NCBI GenBank assembly: GCA_002706445.1
Contig: PALE01000035.1
Location: 1-49,676, forward strand
DNA: 49,676 bases
Reading direction: 5' to 3'
DNA from: Erythrobacteraceae bacterium
GTDB taxonomy: Bacteria; Pseudomonadota; Alphaproteobacteria; Sphingomonadales; Sphingomonadaceae
Part shown: piece after piece, positions 7,738 through 17,169 of the stretch
Position numbering within the stretch: the first letter of the stretch is position 1
Layout: every line of letters starts with the position of its first letter
Notes under the pieces: generated by a model
Told to the model about the DNA's origin: nothing
The model's input: the letters and a program-made list of their open reading frames with translations, nothing else
The model's database searches: none
Made by a program: the position numbers and the translations under genes

Positions 7738-9054
7738 ATGACCGCCAATCTCAAATTCCTCTGGGCGCGGCTTAACGCGAACTACTGGTTCTATCCGGCG
7801 CTGTTCGCGATCCTTGCCGCCGTGCTTGCGATTGCGATGATCGCGCTCGACCGCGGCGGATTTGCCGAAGTCCTGAGCGACTATGACCTGATCGTCCCGG
7901 TCCGGCCCAAAGGGGCTGCCGATATCCTGACCGTCATGGCAGGCGCGACTATCGGCGTCGCCTCGACGGTGTTCTCGATCACCCTGGTCGCGGTGACCTA
8001 TGCCAGCAGCACCTATGGCCCGCGGTTGCTCACGAATTTCATGGAGGACCGCGGCAACCAGATCAGCCTTGCGACCTTCATCGCCAGCTTTGTCTATGCC
8101 ATCGTCGTGCTGCGCTCGGTCCGGGCCGAGGACGAATCCGCCAGCACCGCCGCCGATGCCACAGCCACCGCCCTGCCCGGCTTCGCCCCGCAGCTGTCGC
8201 TGCTGGTCGCCTATGCGATGATGGCATTGTGCGTTGCCGTTCTGGTGTTCTTCCTCAATCACGTTCCGTCTTCGATCCGCATCAATTCGGTGCTCGAGAG
8301 GATTGGCAAACGCCTGATCGCCAAGGTGTGCGAGACCTATCCTGTCGAGGACGAATTCCGCGAGGCAATCGAACCGAAAGGCGGCGAGGCTCTGACCGCC
8401 AACGCCACCGGCTATGTCCAGCTGATCGACTTTGGTGAACTCGAAGAAATCGCGCGCGAAAAGGGGTGCACCTTCTCAATCAAGGTCCGCACCGGCGACT
8501 TCGTTCACCGCGATCTGATGCTGATCGAGATCGACGGTTGCGCGCCTGACGAGGTCGAGGACTGCGTGCGCGAATGTTTCACTCTCGGCCCCAACCGCAC
8601 GCCCGAACAGGACCCGCAATTCCTGATCGACGAACTAGTCGAAATCGGCCTGCGCGCGCTGTCGCCGGGGATCAACGATCCCTTCACCGCGATCACCGTG
8701 CTGCACTGGCTGGGCGCCGCGACATCCGAGATCGGTCGGCGCGATCTGGTCAAGGACATCTGCAACGACGATTCCGACACTTGCCCGGTGATCCCGTGCC
8801 CCGATGGCTTTGCGCATTACGCGCAGCGCGGCTTCGGTTCGATCCGCAGCGCGGTGGCAGCAAGCCCCAATGCGGCGCTCGTCATGCTCGATGTGCTGGA
8901 AAAAGCCTGCTTGCCGATCTCGCACCGTCCGCGCGTCGATATCCTGCGCGATCATGCGCGGATGCTGATCGAGCAGACGCGTCTCGCGCTGACCGGACCG
9001 GACTTGCTGATGGTCGAGGAACGCTACCGCGAGTTCGAGACAGCGACCGCTTAG
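7738..9054 (+). CDS. DUF2254 membrane protein
   Basis: The 438-residue protein has four transmembrane segments in its first half (about 17-38, 62-85, 103-122, 143-165). A soluble C-terminal half follows, with the DUF2254-typical ALSPGINDPFTAITVLHWLG motif at about 305-325. Function is not established; the fold resembles that of a channel or membrane-bound sensor only by speculation. It starts 24 bases after nadA in the same direction and may be read from the same transcript. Its stop abuts that of the convergent exporter gene. Confidence 0.85.
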   Translation: MTANLKFLWARLNANYWFYPALFAILAAVLAIAMIALDRGGFAEVLSDYDLIVPVRPKGAADILTVMAGATIGVASTVFSITLVAVTYASSTYGPRLLTNFMEDRGNQISLATFIASFVYAIVVLRSVRAEDESASTAADATATALPGFAPQLSLLVAYAMMALCVAVLVFFLNHVPSSIRINSVLERIGKRLIAKVCETYPVEDEFREAIEPKGGEALTANATGYVQLIDFGELEEIAREKGCTFSIKVRTGDFVHRDLMLIEIDGCAPDEVEDCVRECFTLGPNRTPEQDPQFLIDELVEIGLRALSPGINDPFTAITVLHWLGAATSEIGRRDLVKDICNDDSDTCPVIPCPDGFAHYAQRGFGSIRSAVAASPNAALVMLDVLEKACLPISHRPRVDILRDHARMLIEQTRLALTGPDLLMVEERYREFETATA

Positions 9055-9975
9055 CTATTTGCGCTGAACCATCCCCGGCCCTGCTTTTCGCGTGGTAGCC
9101 CGCGCCACGACGAGCGCGCTGCCGAGCAGCACCATCCCGCCAATGTCGAGCAGCGAAAGCACTTCTCCGAACACGCTGTAGCCGATGACCGCTGCAATCG
9201 CCGGCTGTGTCAGCAAAGCCAGACCGATGAACAAGGGCGGGAAATGGCCGAGCGAGAAAACCAGCAGGCCCTGCCCGATCAGCTGGCTGGTGATGAACAG
9301 CACCACCACCGGCGTCCAGTCGGTCGGCAAAACCGGCTCTCCCAGAGCGACTGCAAGCGCGAGCAGCACGGGACAGGCAAACACGCTCACCCACACCAGC
9401 AGGCTCCACGACCCGAACCTTGCGCGCTCGCCCTGCAAGGTCAGCAGATAGACCGCGTAAAGCAAACCGGCCGCGACGCAGAACAGATCGCCGACAAAGG
9501 TCGCGGTCGAGATTTCGAGGCTGCGCCCCATCAGGATCGCCGCGCCGCCCAGCGCGCAAACAATCGCCAGCCATTCGAGCCCGCGCGGCAGCGTGCGGGC
9601 GATTATGAAGCCCCAGAACAACAGGATGATCGAGCCTGCATTACCGAACAAGGTCGCATTGCCGAGCCGCGTCATGCCGATGCCGATGTGCCAGCTGGCA
9701 AGGTCTCCGGCAAAGGCAAAGGCCCCGATAGCAACCAGCACCAGCGTCTTTCTGGGCATCCCGCCAAGCCGCTGGCCTGCCATGCGCGCAAACAGCACAA
9801 GAAACGGCAGCGCGAGAAACAGCCGCCAGAACGCAGCGCTTACCGGTCCGGTATCAGCCAGCCGCACCAGCAGTGGCCCGAGCGCGAGCGCGACATTTCC
9901 GCCGAGCAGCGCGCCCAGCAGCAGCCAGTCGCGCATCCGGCCAAGTTTTGCTTCACTGCCCGCGTCTTTTTCCAT
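9055..9975 (-). CDS. EamA/DMT-family transporter
   Basis: A 306-residue protein with about ten hydrophobic segments arranged as two EamA repeats, as in drug/metabolite exporters. Typical signals are PVSAAFWRLFLALPFLVLFAR in the first half and GLALLTQPAIAAVIGYSVFGE in the second, the latter being the conserved end-of-repeat pattern. The substrate cannot be predicted. An alternative ATG at 9936 (MRDWLLLG) would remove a 13-residue polar N-terminus. It faces away from the Old Yellow Enzyme gene at 10043, leaving a 67-base divergent region. Confidence 0.88.
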   Translation of the reverse strand: MEKDAGSEAKLGRMRDWLLLGALLGGNVALALGPLLVRLADTGPVSAAFWRLFLALPFLVLFARMAGQRLGGMPRKTLVLVAIGAFAFAGDLASWHIGIGMTRLGNATLFGNAGSIILLFWGFIIARTLPRGLEWLAIVCALGGAAILMGRSLEISTATFVGDLFCVAAGLLYAVYLLTLQGERARFGSWSLLVWVSVFACPVLLALAVALGEPVLPTDWTPVVVLFITSQLIGQGLLVFSLGHFPPLFIGLALLTQPAIAAVIGYSVFGEVLSLLDIGGMVLLGSALVVARATTRKAGPGMVQRK

Positions 9976-10042
9976 CCTTGCGCCCTAGACCTGCACACTC
10001 CAAGTGGATAGCCAACACGAAACAAGCAAAGAGGATTTCCCC

Positions 10043-11155
10043 ATGCACGACGCTCTGTTCCAGCCGCTCAAGATGGGCGCGCTCGAAGCACGGAACCGCA
10101 TTTTCATGGCCCCGCTCACTCGCGGGCGCGCGGCCGACCCGATGTTCGTTCCCAACGAAATGATGGGCACCTATTACAAACAGCGCTCCGGCGCGGGCAT
10201 GATCCTCACCGAAGCGACCGGCATCAGTCGCGAAGGGCTCGGTTGGCCGTCCGCTCCGGGTATCTGGTCGGACGAACAGGTCGAAGCATGGAAGCCGATC
10301 GTCGAAGGCGTGCACGCCGAAGGCGGCATGATCGTGATGCAGCTGTGGCACATGGGCCGCATCGTCCACTCGACTTTCCTCGATGGCAATCCCCCGGTCT
10401 CTGCTAGCGCCACGCAAGCCCCCGGTGAAGCGCACACGCCCAAGGGCCGTTTCCCCTATGACGTCGCGCGCGAAATGACGCATGACGACATCAAGCGCAC
10501 GCTCGAAGATTACCGCAAGGCCGCAGAAAACGCGAAGAAGGCCGGCTTCGACGGGGTGCAATTGCACGCGGCGAACGGTTATCTGATCGACCAGTTCCTG
10601 CGCGATGGCACCAATCTGCGTACCGATGAATATGGCGGCTCCCCTGAAAACCGCACCCGCTTCCTGCGCGAAGCACTCGAAGTGCTGATCGATGTCTGGG
10701 GCAAGGACCGCGTCGGCGTCCGCCTTTCACCCAATGGCGACAGTCAGGGCACCGACGATAGCAACCCGCCCGCGACTTTTGGCGCAGCAGCCAAGGTGGT
10801 CGAAGAGCTGGGCCTCGCTTTCCTTGAACTGCGTCAGCCGGGGCCGGACGGCACCTTTGGCCGCACCGATGTTCCCAAGCAGGACGCGCTGATCCGCAGC
10901 ATCTATTCGGGTCCGCTGATCCTCAATTCGGACTACACCCCCGAAGAAGCCGATGCCGACGTGACCAGTGGGCGCGCCGACGCGATCAGCTTTGGCCGCC
11001 CGTATATCTCGAACCCCGATCTCGAAAAGCGGATCGCGGCGGGCGCCCATATCAACCCGAACAAGGATGTGCCCAAGAGCTGGTACTTCCCGATTGCGGA
11101 AGGGTATATCGATTATCCGACGCTGGAAGAGGAGCAGGCCGAAACGGCCGCCTGA
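10043..11155 (+). CDS. Old Yellow Enzyme family alkene reductase (NemA-like)
   Basis: The 370-residue flavoprotein belongs to the FMN-dependent OYE family, which reduces activated alkenes, nitroesters or quinones with NAD(P)H. Visible are the N-terminal FQPLKMGALEARNRIFMAPL strand and loop, the substrate-binding H175/N178 pair (HAANGYLIDQFL), the conserved RTDEYGGSPENRTRFL loop, and a C-terminal FGRPYISNPDL phosphate-binding segment. The ATG at 10043 follows an AAAGAGGA site. Physiological substrate is unknown; such enzymes often detoxify electrophiles. Confidence 0.93.
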   Translation: MHDALFQPLKMGALEARNRIFMAPLTRGRAADPMFVPNEMMGTYYKQRSGAGMILTEATGISREGLGWPSAPGIWSDEQVEAWKPIVEGVHAEGGMIVMQLWHMGRIVHSTFLDGNPPVSASATQAPGEAHTPKGRFPYDVAREMTHDDIKRTLEDYRKAAENAKKAGFDGVQLHAANGYLIDQFLRDGTNLRTDEYGGSPENRTRFLREALEVLIDVWGKDRVGVRLSPNGDSQGTDDSNPPATFGAAAKVVEELGLAFLELRQPGPDGTFGRTDVPKQDALIRSIYSGPLILNSDYTPEEADADVTSGRADAISFGRPYISNPDLEKRIAAGAHINPNKDVPKSWYFPIAEGYIDYPTLEEEQAETAA

Positions 11156-11158
11156 CGT

Positions 11159-11464
11159 TTATTCTTCTGCTTCAGTTTCAGGGGCCGGGGCTTCGCTGGA
11201 AGCCTCGGCCTCTTGCGTTTCGGCGGTCTCATCGCCTGCATCCGATGCCGCACTGCTGCCCGCAGAAGTCGCAGTGCGCTCGGCCGGCGGAGAGGTCGAG
11301 GTGAGTTGCTCCAGCGGCAGCATATCGTCGCTGATCGTGCCGCCAAGAACCTCGCCCTCGGCCTTGCCGCCCGTTTCGGACGTGTCGACCTGTCCCGCAT
11401 TGTCCTCGCACGCGGCGAGCAGCAGAAGCGGGGCAATAAACGCAGGGGCGAATTTCAGTTTCAT
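11159..11464 (-). CDS. Small lipoprotein with low-complexity tail
   Basis: The 101-residue protein starts with a lipoprotein signal (MKLKFAPAFIAPLLLLAAC; lipobox LAAC, lipidated C19). The mature part is almost entirely acidic and rich in Ala, Glu, Ser and Thr, with no folded domain apparent. I prefer the ATG at 11464 over one five codons upstream because it places the positive charges and hydrophobic core in the standard positions. It sits 11 bases downstream of lipB in the same direction and may be co-transcribed. Function unknown. Confidence 0.7.
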   Translation of the reverse strand: MKLKFAPAFIAPLLLLAACEDNAGQVDTSETGGKAEGEVLGGTISDDMLPLEQLTSTSPPAERTATSAGSSAASDAGDETAETQEAEASSEAPAPETEAEE

Positions 11465-11475
11465 ATCCGGCATTC

Positions 11476-12177
11476 TCACGTTCGACAGGCCTTTAACCGA
11501 GCCGCTTCAAGCGCGCCGAGGAAACCGTCCGCACGCGCAATCAGCGCCTCGTCCCATTGCGCGTTCGAGACGTGCTTGCCAAGCCGCGCGAGGCTCGTGA
11601 CACCGAATTCCTCGATCCCGCAGGGCACGATGCCGCCAAAATGCGAAAGATCGGGGTCGAGATTGACCGAAAAGCCGTGCATCGTCACCCAGCGGCGCAC
11701 GCGCACTCCGATTGCGCCGATCTTGGCCTCGCGCCCGTCCACATCCTCGCACCAGATGCCCACGCGGCCCTCTGCACGCCATGCGGGGACTCCGAAGTCC
11801 GCGAGCGTGTCGATCACCCAGCCTTCGATCGCATGGACGAAACAGCGCACGTCCTTGCCGCGTTTGCCCAAGTCGAGCAGCAGGTAGCCCACGCGTTGCC
11901 CCGGTCCGTGGTAGGTGTATCGCCCGCCGCGCCCGGCCTCGACCACCTCGAAGCGCGGATCGGTCAGCTCGGCAGGGTCTGCGCTGGTTCCGGCGGTATA
12001 GACCGGCGGATGTTCGAGCAGCCACGCCAATTCGCCCGCTTCGCCTGCGGAGATCGCGGCATTGCGTGTCTCCATCGTCTCGAGTGCGGTGCGATAGGGC
12101 ACGAGCGCCTCTTCGCGCCGCCATTCGAGGCTGCCCGCTGCGATCTGTGGGGGCAATGAGGATAGGGTGCTTGCCAT
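11476..12177 (-). CDS. lipB: Lipoyl(octanoyl) transferase
   Basis: The 233-residue LipB transfers octanoate from acyl carrier protein to the lipoyl domains of 2-oxo acid dehydrogenases, the first step of lipoate synthesis. The catalytic lysine K152 ([13 protein letters not shown]) and cysteine C186 (GGIVPCGI) are present, as are the [21 protein letters not shown] core and HPPVYTAG loop. Length is normal. lipA is not adjacent. It is divergent from the membrane-protein gene at 12231, with only 53 bases between their starts. Confidence 0.94.
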   Translation of the reverse strand: MASTLSSLPPQIAAGSLEWRREEALVPYRTALETMETRNAAISAGEAGELAWLLEHPPVYTAGTSADPAELTDPRFEVVEAGRGGRYTYHGPGQRVGYLLLDLGKRGKDVRCFVHAIEGWVIDTLADFGVPAWRAEGRVGIWCEDVDGREAKIGAIGVRVRRWVTMHGFSVNLDPDLSHFGGIVPCGIEEFGVTSLARLGKHVSNAQWDEALIARADGFLGALEAARLKACRT

Positions 12178-12230
12178 AGCGAATGGGTGGGGGCATTGGA
12201 CGATGAGATCAAGGGGGAGCGCACACTCAC

Positions 12231-13061
12231 ATGAATTTCGACATGAACAGCTGCTGGTCGCGCGGCGTTGAACTGGTGACGAGCAACTTCCAGCTCCTCT
12301 CGGCGATTGCCGCGATTTTCTTCCTGCTTCCCAACATCGCGATCTATCTGCTGATGCCCGACATGCAGACCCTGTCGGACCCGATGGCCGACCAGCAAGT
12401 CGTGCAGGCGCGCATGGCCGAAATCCTGCTTCCGTTCATAGGGGTGATGATCGTGAGCCTGATCGTCCAGTTCGTCGGATATGGCACGATGGTCGGACTG
12501 ATGAGCGACGAGCGGCCCACGGTCGGTCAGGCATTGTCGACAGCACTCAAGGCGATGCCGAGCCTGATCGCGGTCTTCGTGATTTTTGCGCTCGCTTACA
12601 TCTTGGGCGCTTTCCTGATCATCCTGCCCTTCTCCATCCTCGGCGGCGTTGCCGGCAGCCCCTTCCTCGCCATTCTCGGCATCCTGCCCATCCTCGTGTT
12701 CGTAACCTGGCTGATGGCGCGCTTTTCGATGAGCTTGCCGGTCATGATCCTCGAAAACCGGCTGAATCCGCTGACGGCAATCGCCACCAGCTTCCGCCTG
12801 ACCAAGCCCAAGCAATGGCAGATCCTGCTGTTCTGGTTCGTGATCTTCGTCGTCATGACGATCATCAGCGTAATCATCCAGAGCGTGTCGGGCCTGTTCG
12901 CCGCGCTGATCGGGACGGGAACCATGGCGCTCATCCTGCTCGGCCTCGTCAGCGGCACCTTCGCCATGATCACCGGCATGCTGGTGAGCGCGCTGGCAGT
13001 GGCGATGTACGGCCAACTGGACGGGCCGGACCCGGCTGGAATCGAAGAAACCTTCGAGTGA
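12231..13061 (+). CDS. Multi-pass membrane protein, unknown function
   Basis: A 276-residue protein with six long hydrophobic stretches (about 18-42, 62-88, 115-145, 148-168, 195-222 and 225-255). The [25 protein letters not shown] segment between membrane helices resembles the membrane domain seen in glycerophosphodiester phosphodiesterase-associated and YciC-type membrane proteins; no catalytic domain is attached. A GGGGGAG site lies ten bases before the first ATG; a second ATG four codons later is also possible. I assign no function. Confidence 0.72.
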   Translation: MNFDMNSCWSRGVELVTSNFQLLSAIAAIFFLLPNIAIYLLMPDMQTLSDPMADQQVVQARMAEILLPFIGVMIVSLIVQFVGYGTMVGLMSDERPTVGQALSTALKAMPSLIAVFVIFALAYILGAFLIILPFSILGGVAGSPFLAILGILPILVFVTWLMARFSMSLPVMILENRLNPLTAIATSFRLTKPKQWQILLFWFVIFVVMTIISVIIQSVSGLFAALIGTGTMALILLGLVSGTFAMITGMLVSALAVAMYGQLDGPDPAGIEETFE

Positions 13062-13116
13062 CCCGCGATTGCAACGCGATTGAAAGCAGGCGCGCGCTGG
13101 CGTAGCGGCTTTTGAC

Positions 13117-14481
13117 ATGGCCGACGCCGATCCCTTGAGCGACACACCGCAACAATCCGAGGCAAGCACTTCCGCTGCGATCCCGGGAGGGCGCATGGCG
13201 CTGCTCTTCACGGTCATGCTGGTGACTGCGGCGGGCAACACCGCGATGCAATCCGTGATGCCCTCGATCGGCACCGCGCTCGAAGTGAGCGACGTCTGGA
13301 TCAGCCTTGCCTATAGCTGGTCTGCGCTCTTGTGGGTCGTTTGTGCTCCGATCTGGGCGCGGCGCTCCGACCGGCGCGGTCGCAAGGCGATGATGGCGCT
13401 GGGGCTGGTCGGCTTCATAACTTCGATGGCGCTGTGTGGAGCGGTTCTCTGGGCGGGTCTTTCCGGCTGGCTCACCGCGTTCTGGGCGCTGATCGCCTTT
13501 GCCGCCGCGCGCAGCCTTTACGGCGGTTTCGGCAGCGCCGCACCGCCTGCCGTGCAAGCCTATGTCGCGGCCCGCACCCCGCGCGCCGAGCGGACCAATG
13601 CACTGTCGCTGATCGCGTCGAGCTTCGGGCTCGGCACGGTGATCGGCCCTGCCCTTGCACCGCTGATGGTGTTCCCCTTCCTTGGTCTGGGACTGACCGG
13701 GCCTTTCATCTCGTTTGCGCTGATGGGCGTCATCGTGCTGGTCCTGCTGCGCTTGCGCCTGCCCGACGATCAACCGCAGTTCGCCGCCAAGGGCGTCGCG
13801 ACGAGTTATTCCGGCCCCACCGACACGCCGGAAACGGCCGAAGCCGACAGCGAGGAGGAGGGCGAAGCGACGGCCCCCGACGGCGACCTGACATGGCGCG
13901 ACGCGCGTCTGCGGCCATGGATCGTGGCACAGCTTCTGGGCGGACACGCGCAGGCGATGGTGATGGGGATCACGGGCTTTCTTGTGCTCGACCGGCTGGG
14001 CCTGCGCGACACGCCGACCGAAGGTGCGGGGCCTGTGGGCCTTGTTCTGATGAGCGGAGCGATTGCGACGCTGCTCGCGCAATGGGGAATTATCCCGCGC
14101 TTCAAGCTCGGCCCGCGCGCGGCAAGCCTATCAGGCCTGGTTATTGCCGCAGCCGGGACGGCGCTGTTGGGCGTGGCGGGCAACATCCACATGATCGCGC
14201 TGGGCTATGCCTTGGCCTCGCTCGGCTTCGGCCTGTTCCGACCCGGCACGACGGCAGGAACCTCGCTTGCCGTCACTCGCGCGGAGCAGGGGCAGGCATC
14301 GGGTATCGTCGCCAGCCTTGCCGGCGCGAGCTACATCTATGCCCCCGCGCTTGGCGTCTATCTCTACGGCCATTCCGACTGGCTCGGCTTCGGGCTGATC
14401 GTGGCGCTCTGCGCGCTCGGTTTCGCGCATGGCTGGGCGACGATGCAGCGCGACAGCCTGCTCACACGCGAAAAAGCCTAG
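13117..14481 (+). CDS. MFS transporter
   Basis: The 454-residue protein has about twelve hydrophobic segments and the classic MFS loop-2/3 motif (APIWARRSDRRGRKAMMALG, about 71-90). An extended acidic cytoplasmic loop in the middle (about 220-262, rich in Glu, Asp and Pro) divides the two six-helix halves. It most resembles drug-exporter or sugar/siderophore efflux types, but the substrate is unknown. No strong ribosome binding site precedes the ATG. The stop shares a CTAG with that of the convergent arsC gene. Confidence 0.85.
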   Translation: MADADPLSDTPQQSEASTSAAIPGGRMALLFTVMLVTAAGNTAMQSVMPSIGTALEVSDVWISLAYSWSALLWVVCAPIWARRSDRRGRKAMMALGLVGFITSMALCGAVLWAGLSGWLTAFWALIAFAAARSLYGGFGSAAPPAVQAYVAARTPRAERTNALSLIASSFGLGTVIGPALAPLMVFPFLGLGLTGPFISFALMGVIVLVLLRLRLPDDQPQFAAKGVATSYSGPTDTPETAEADSEEEGEATAPDGDLTWRDARLRPWIVAQLLGGHAQAMVMGITGFLVLDRLGLRDTPTEGAGPVGLVLMSGAIATLLAQWGIIPRFKLGPRAASLSGLVIAAAGTALLGVAGNIHMIALGYALASLGFGLFRPGTTAGTSLAVTRAEQGQASGIVASLAGASYIYAPALGVYLYGHSDWLGFGLIVALCALGFAHGWATMQRDSLLTREKA

Positions 14482-14828
14482 AGCAGCTTCAACACCTCAT
14501 CCTGCGGACGGCAGAGCGCAGCGCCCTTCTCCGTCTCGACCAGCGGCCGTTCGATCAGGATCGGATCGGCGGTCATGGCGGCAAGGATCGTCGCTTCGTC
14601 GGCATCGGGAAGGCCGCGCTCTTCAGCGTCGGTGCCGCGCCGACGCAGACCCTGCGCAGGCGTGATCCCCGCATCCTTGTAAAGCTGCGCGAGCTTCTCG
14701 GCGGTCGGCGGCTCCTTGAGGTATTCAACGACGGTCACATCGACCTTCGAGAGATTTTCGAGAATGGCCAGCGTCTTGCGCGAAGTGCCGCATTTCGGGT
14801 TGTGCCAGATCGTCGCTTTCATGCCCAT
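14478..14828 (-). CDS. arsC: Arsenate reductase, glutaredoxin-dependent ArsC type
   Basis: This 116-residue thioredoxin-fold protein carries the ArsC active-site loop HNPKCGTSRKTL with catalytic C13, followed by VVEYLKEPPTAEKL and a basic ITPAQGLRRRG segment. The late IERPLVETEKGAALCRPQDEVLKL segment includes the conserved RP region. It would reduce arsenate to arsenite with glutathione/glutaredoxin. The GGAGAG site upstream supports the ATG at 14828, although one two codons later (14822) is also possible. No arsB, acr3 or arsR gene lies beside it, so a resistance operon is not implied. Members of this family also include Spx/YffB-like proteins of other function. Confidence 0.85.
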   Translation of the reverse strand: MGMKATIWHNPKCGTSRKTLAILENLSKVDVTVVEYLKEPPTAEKLAQLYKDAGITPAQGLRRRGTDAEERGLPDADEATILAAMTADPILIERPLVETEKGAALCRPQDEVLKLL

Positions 14829-14928
14829 GTGTCGCTCTCCTCAGGGTGATGAAACGCGGGAGAATCGGCCCGCGCCAATTGCATCGCGCGCTAGCTCACA
14901 AACGCGGCTTTTACCACTGCGCAGACTC

Positions 14929-14945
14929 TTGCGAACAATTCTCAA
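14929..14945. promoter_or_regulatory. Fur-like palindrome upstream of the siderophore receptor (distal)
   Basis: TTGCGAACAATTCTCAA is a near-perfect dyad of TTGnGAA and TTCnCAA around CAA, with one mismatched position. Its length, spacing and position 65 bases before a siderophore receptor fit a ferric-uptake-type repressor site. Binding by Fur is inferred. Confidence 0.5.
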
Positions 14946-14958
14946 ACTTACCGTTGCA

Positions 14959-14977
14959 ATTGCGACTGCCTTGCAAT
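14959..14977. promoter_or_regulatory. Fur-like 19-base palindrome upstream of the siderophore receptor (proximal)
   Basis: ATTGCGACTGCCTTGCAAT is a 19-base inverted repeat with seven-base arms (ATTGCGA/TTGCAAT, one mismatch) around CTGCC. It lies 32 bases before the ATG at 15010 and 13 bases after the distal palindrome. Two such boxes in tandem would allow iron-dependent repression of the receptor gene. Confidence 0.55.
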
Positions 14978-15009
14978 AGCGCCCACGGCAACTAATCCAG
15001 AGGACAATC

Positions 15010-17166
15010 ATGATTCACCCGCTTACCCGAGCCGCTCTGCTTCTCTCCTGTGCAATGGCTGCTTTTCCGGCCTATGCCGAGGACGCCGCGCCGCAGGACA
15101 GCGATCTGCTGCCCGCCCCCGGCCCGCTGCTCGAAACGCAGGGCGAGGACATTCTCGTCACCGGCGATGTGCTCCAGTCAAATGCGGTCAACTCGGTCAA
15201 AACCCCCACGCCGATCATCGACGTGCCGCAGAGCCTGACCATCACGACCGAAGAAGAGATCGAGGAACGCGGCTGGACCACGGTCCGTCAGATCATCGAC
15301 TACACTCCCGGCGTGAACACGTCTCAGGGTGAAGGACACCGTGATTCTGTCGTGTTCCGCGGCGTGCGCTCGACCGCCGATTTCTTCATCGACGGCGTGC
15401 GCGATGACGTCGAGTATTATCGCGGCCTCTACAATCTCGAGCAGGTCGAAATCCTGCGCGGCCCCAACGCGCTGCTGTTCGGGCGCGGCGGCACCGGCGG
15501 CATTCTCAACCGCGTGACCAAGAAAGGCGCACTGGGAGAGACCTTCGGCGAAGCACAGGTTGCTTTGGACACGTTCGGCGGCTGGTCGGTGCAGGGCGAC
15601 ATCAACCTGTCCACTTCCGAATACGCCGCATTCCGCCTCAACGCCTCCTATGAAGAACTCGACAATCACCGCGATTTCTTTGGCGGGACACGGATCGGGA
15701 TCAATCCGACTGCACGCTTCAAGCTCGGCGAAGATACGCTGCTCGACCTGTCGTATGAATATGCCGACCACGATCAGTCGATCGACCGCGGCATCCCGAC
15801 AGGCAGCGATGGCCGCCCGGTCGAAGCCTTCACCGACATCACCTTCGGCGATCCGGAACTCAACTACACGACGCTCGAAGCGCACCTGCTGCGCGGCACA
15901 TTGCAGCACAAGTTTTCGGACGAGTGGAAGAGCGTCTTCAGCGCCTTTTATGGTGACTATGACAAGGTTTATTCGAACTTCTACGTGTCGGGATACGATC
16001 AGGTGAACACGCCGGATCAGGTCACGCTCGACGGGTATGTCGACACAACCGAGCGGCAGAACCTGATCCTGTCGGGCAATCTCGTCGGTGAATTCGAAAC
16101 CGGCAGTATCGCCCACACGCTGATCGTCGGCGGCGAATATGTCGACACCTCCTCGGATCAGGACCGCTTCAATTCGTTCTTCTCGGCCACGCAGGACGAC
16201 AATGAAGTCTTCACCGTGCAGCGCCCGCTCGCACTGCGCGGTGGCATCGGAACCAATGCCGCAGGTCTTGCGACCAGCAACGACTTCACTGTCGACCTCA
16301 ACGATTTCACTCGCACCGATCTCGAAGTCGTCTCGCTATACATTCAGGACGAGGTGAAGCTAACCGACTGGCTCCACGTGGTTGTCGGCGGGCGTTTCGA
16401 CAGCTTCGACATCACCGTGGTCGATGTGCCGGGCGCAAACACGCGCAGCCGCAAGGACGAGGAATTCTCCCCGCGCGGCGGGCTTATCATCAAGCCGCAG
16501 GAAACCCTCTCGATCTACGCGAGCTATTCGGAAAGCTTCGAGCCGCGTTCGGGCCAGCAATTCGCCTCGCTCGGCGGCGGCGCGGACGCGCTCGAACCCA
16601 ATCGCTTCACCAATCTCGAAGCGGGCGTGAAGTGGGATTTTGCCGACAGCATGAGCCTCACCGCAGCGATCTTCGAGATCGAGCAAAGCTCCCCGCAGGT
16701 CGATGACACCGACCCCAGCCGACTGGTGGTGGTCGATTCAACCATTCAGGGCTTCGAGCTGCAATTGCAGGGCGAAGTCATGCCCGGCTGGCGCGTGTCG
16801 GCAGGCTATAGCTATCTCGACGGCGAGCAGGTCGACCAGACCGGCCCCACCGGCCTGCGCCCGCGCGAACTGCCGGAAAACATGTTCTCGCTCTGGAACA
16901 GCGTCGACGTGACCGATCGCTTCGGCGTCGGGCTCGGTCTGACGCATCAGGACGAAAGCTTCATCGACAATGGCAACAACGCGGTGCTGCCCAGCTACAC
17001 CCGCGTCGACGCAGCGGCGTGGTACGATGTGAGCGATGACTGGCGCGTGCAGGTCAACGTCGAGAACCTGACCGACACGACCTATTTCCCCAACAGCCAC
17101 GCCACCCATCAGGTCAGCGTCGGCGCGCCGATCAATGCGCGCTTTGCGGTGACGGGGCGGTTCTAG
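15010..17166 (+). CDS. TonB-dependent siderophore receptor
   Basis: The 718-residue outer-membrane receptor has a Sec signal peptide (cleavage near AYA-ED, residue 23), a plug domain (about 60-185) and a 22-strand beta-barrel ending in the terminal aromatic residue of FAVTGRF. Siderophore-receptor plug signatures are VPQSLTIT, DYTPGV, VFRGVRSTADFFIDGVRD and VEILRGPNALLFGRG. The C-terminal VQVNVENLTDTTYFPNS pattern is typical of FhuA/FpvA-like receptors. It should import a ferric siderophore, energised by TonB; the ligand is unknown. Two Fur-like palindromes precede it. No siderophore biosynthesis or ABC genes are adjacent, suggesting use of foreign siderophores. Confidence 0.93.
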   Translation: MIHPLTRAALLLSCAMAAFPAYAEDAAPQDSDLLPAPGPLLETQGEDILVTGDVLQSNAVNSVKTPTPIIDVPQSLTITTEEEIEERGWTTVRQIIDYTPGVNTSQGEGHRDSVVFRGVRSTADFFIDGVRDDVEYYRGLYNLEQVEILRGPNALLFGRGGTGGILNRVTKKGALGETFGEAQVALDTFGGWSVQGDINLSTSEYAAFRLNASYEELDNHRDFFGGTRIGINPTARFKLGEDTLLDLSYEYADHDQSIDRGIPTGSDGRPVEAFTDITFGDPELNYTTLEAHLLRGTLQHKFSDEWKSVFSAFYGDYDKVYSNFYVSGYDQVNTPDQVTLDGYVDTTERQNLILSGNLVGEFETGSIAHTLIVGGEYVDTSSDQDRFNSFFSATQDDNEVFTVQRPLALRGGIGTNAAGLATSNDFTVDLNDFTRTDLEVVSLYIQDEVKLTDWLHVVVGGRFDSFDITVVDVPGANTRSRKDEEFSPRGGLIIKPQETLSIYASYSESFEPRSGQQFASLGGGADALEPNRFTNLEAGVKWDFADSMSLTAAIFEIEQSSPQVDDTDPSRLVVVDSTIQGFELQLQGEVMPGWRVSAGYSYLDGEQVDQTGPTGLRPRELPENMFSLWNSVDVTDRFGVGLGLTHQDESFIDNGNNAVLPSYTRVDAAAWYDVSDDWRVQVNVENLTDTTYFPNSHATHQVSVGAPINARFAVTGRF

Positions 17167-17169
17167 CTC

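Noticed and set aside
6679..8262. Very long open frame on the minus strand opposite nadA and DUF2254
   Set aside because: It is antisense to two confidently identified genes, has an Arg/His/Gly/Asp-rich translation typical of GC-rich shadow frames, and matches no protein family.
11964..14082. Two long minus-strand frames opposite the membrane protein and MFS genes
   Set aside because: Translations are His/Gln/Asp/Arg-rich repeats of the complement of membrane-protein codons; the plus-strand genes have clear transmembrane patterns.
14478..14828. Arsenic resistance operon
   Set aside because: Only a single arsC-type gene is present; no arsR, arsB/acr3 or arsH gene is beside it, so an operon is not supported.
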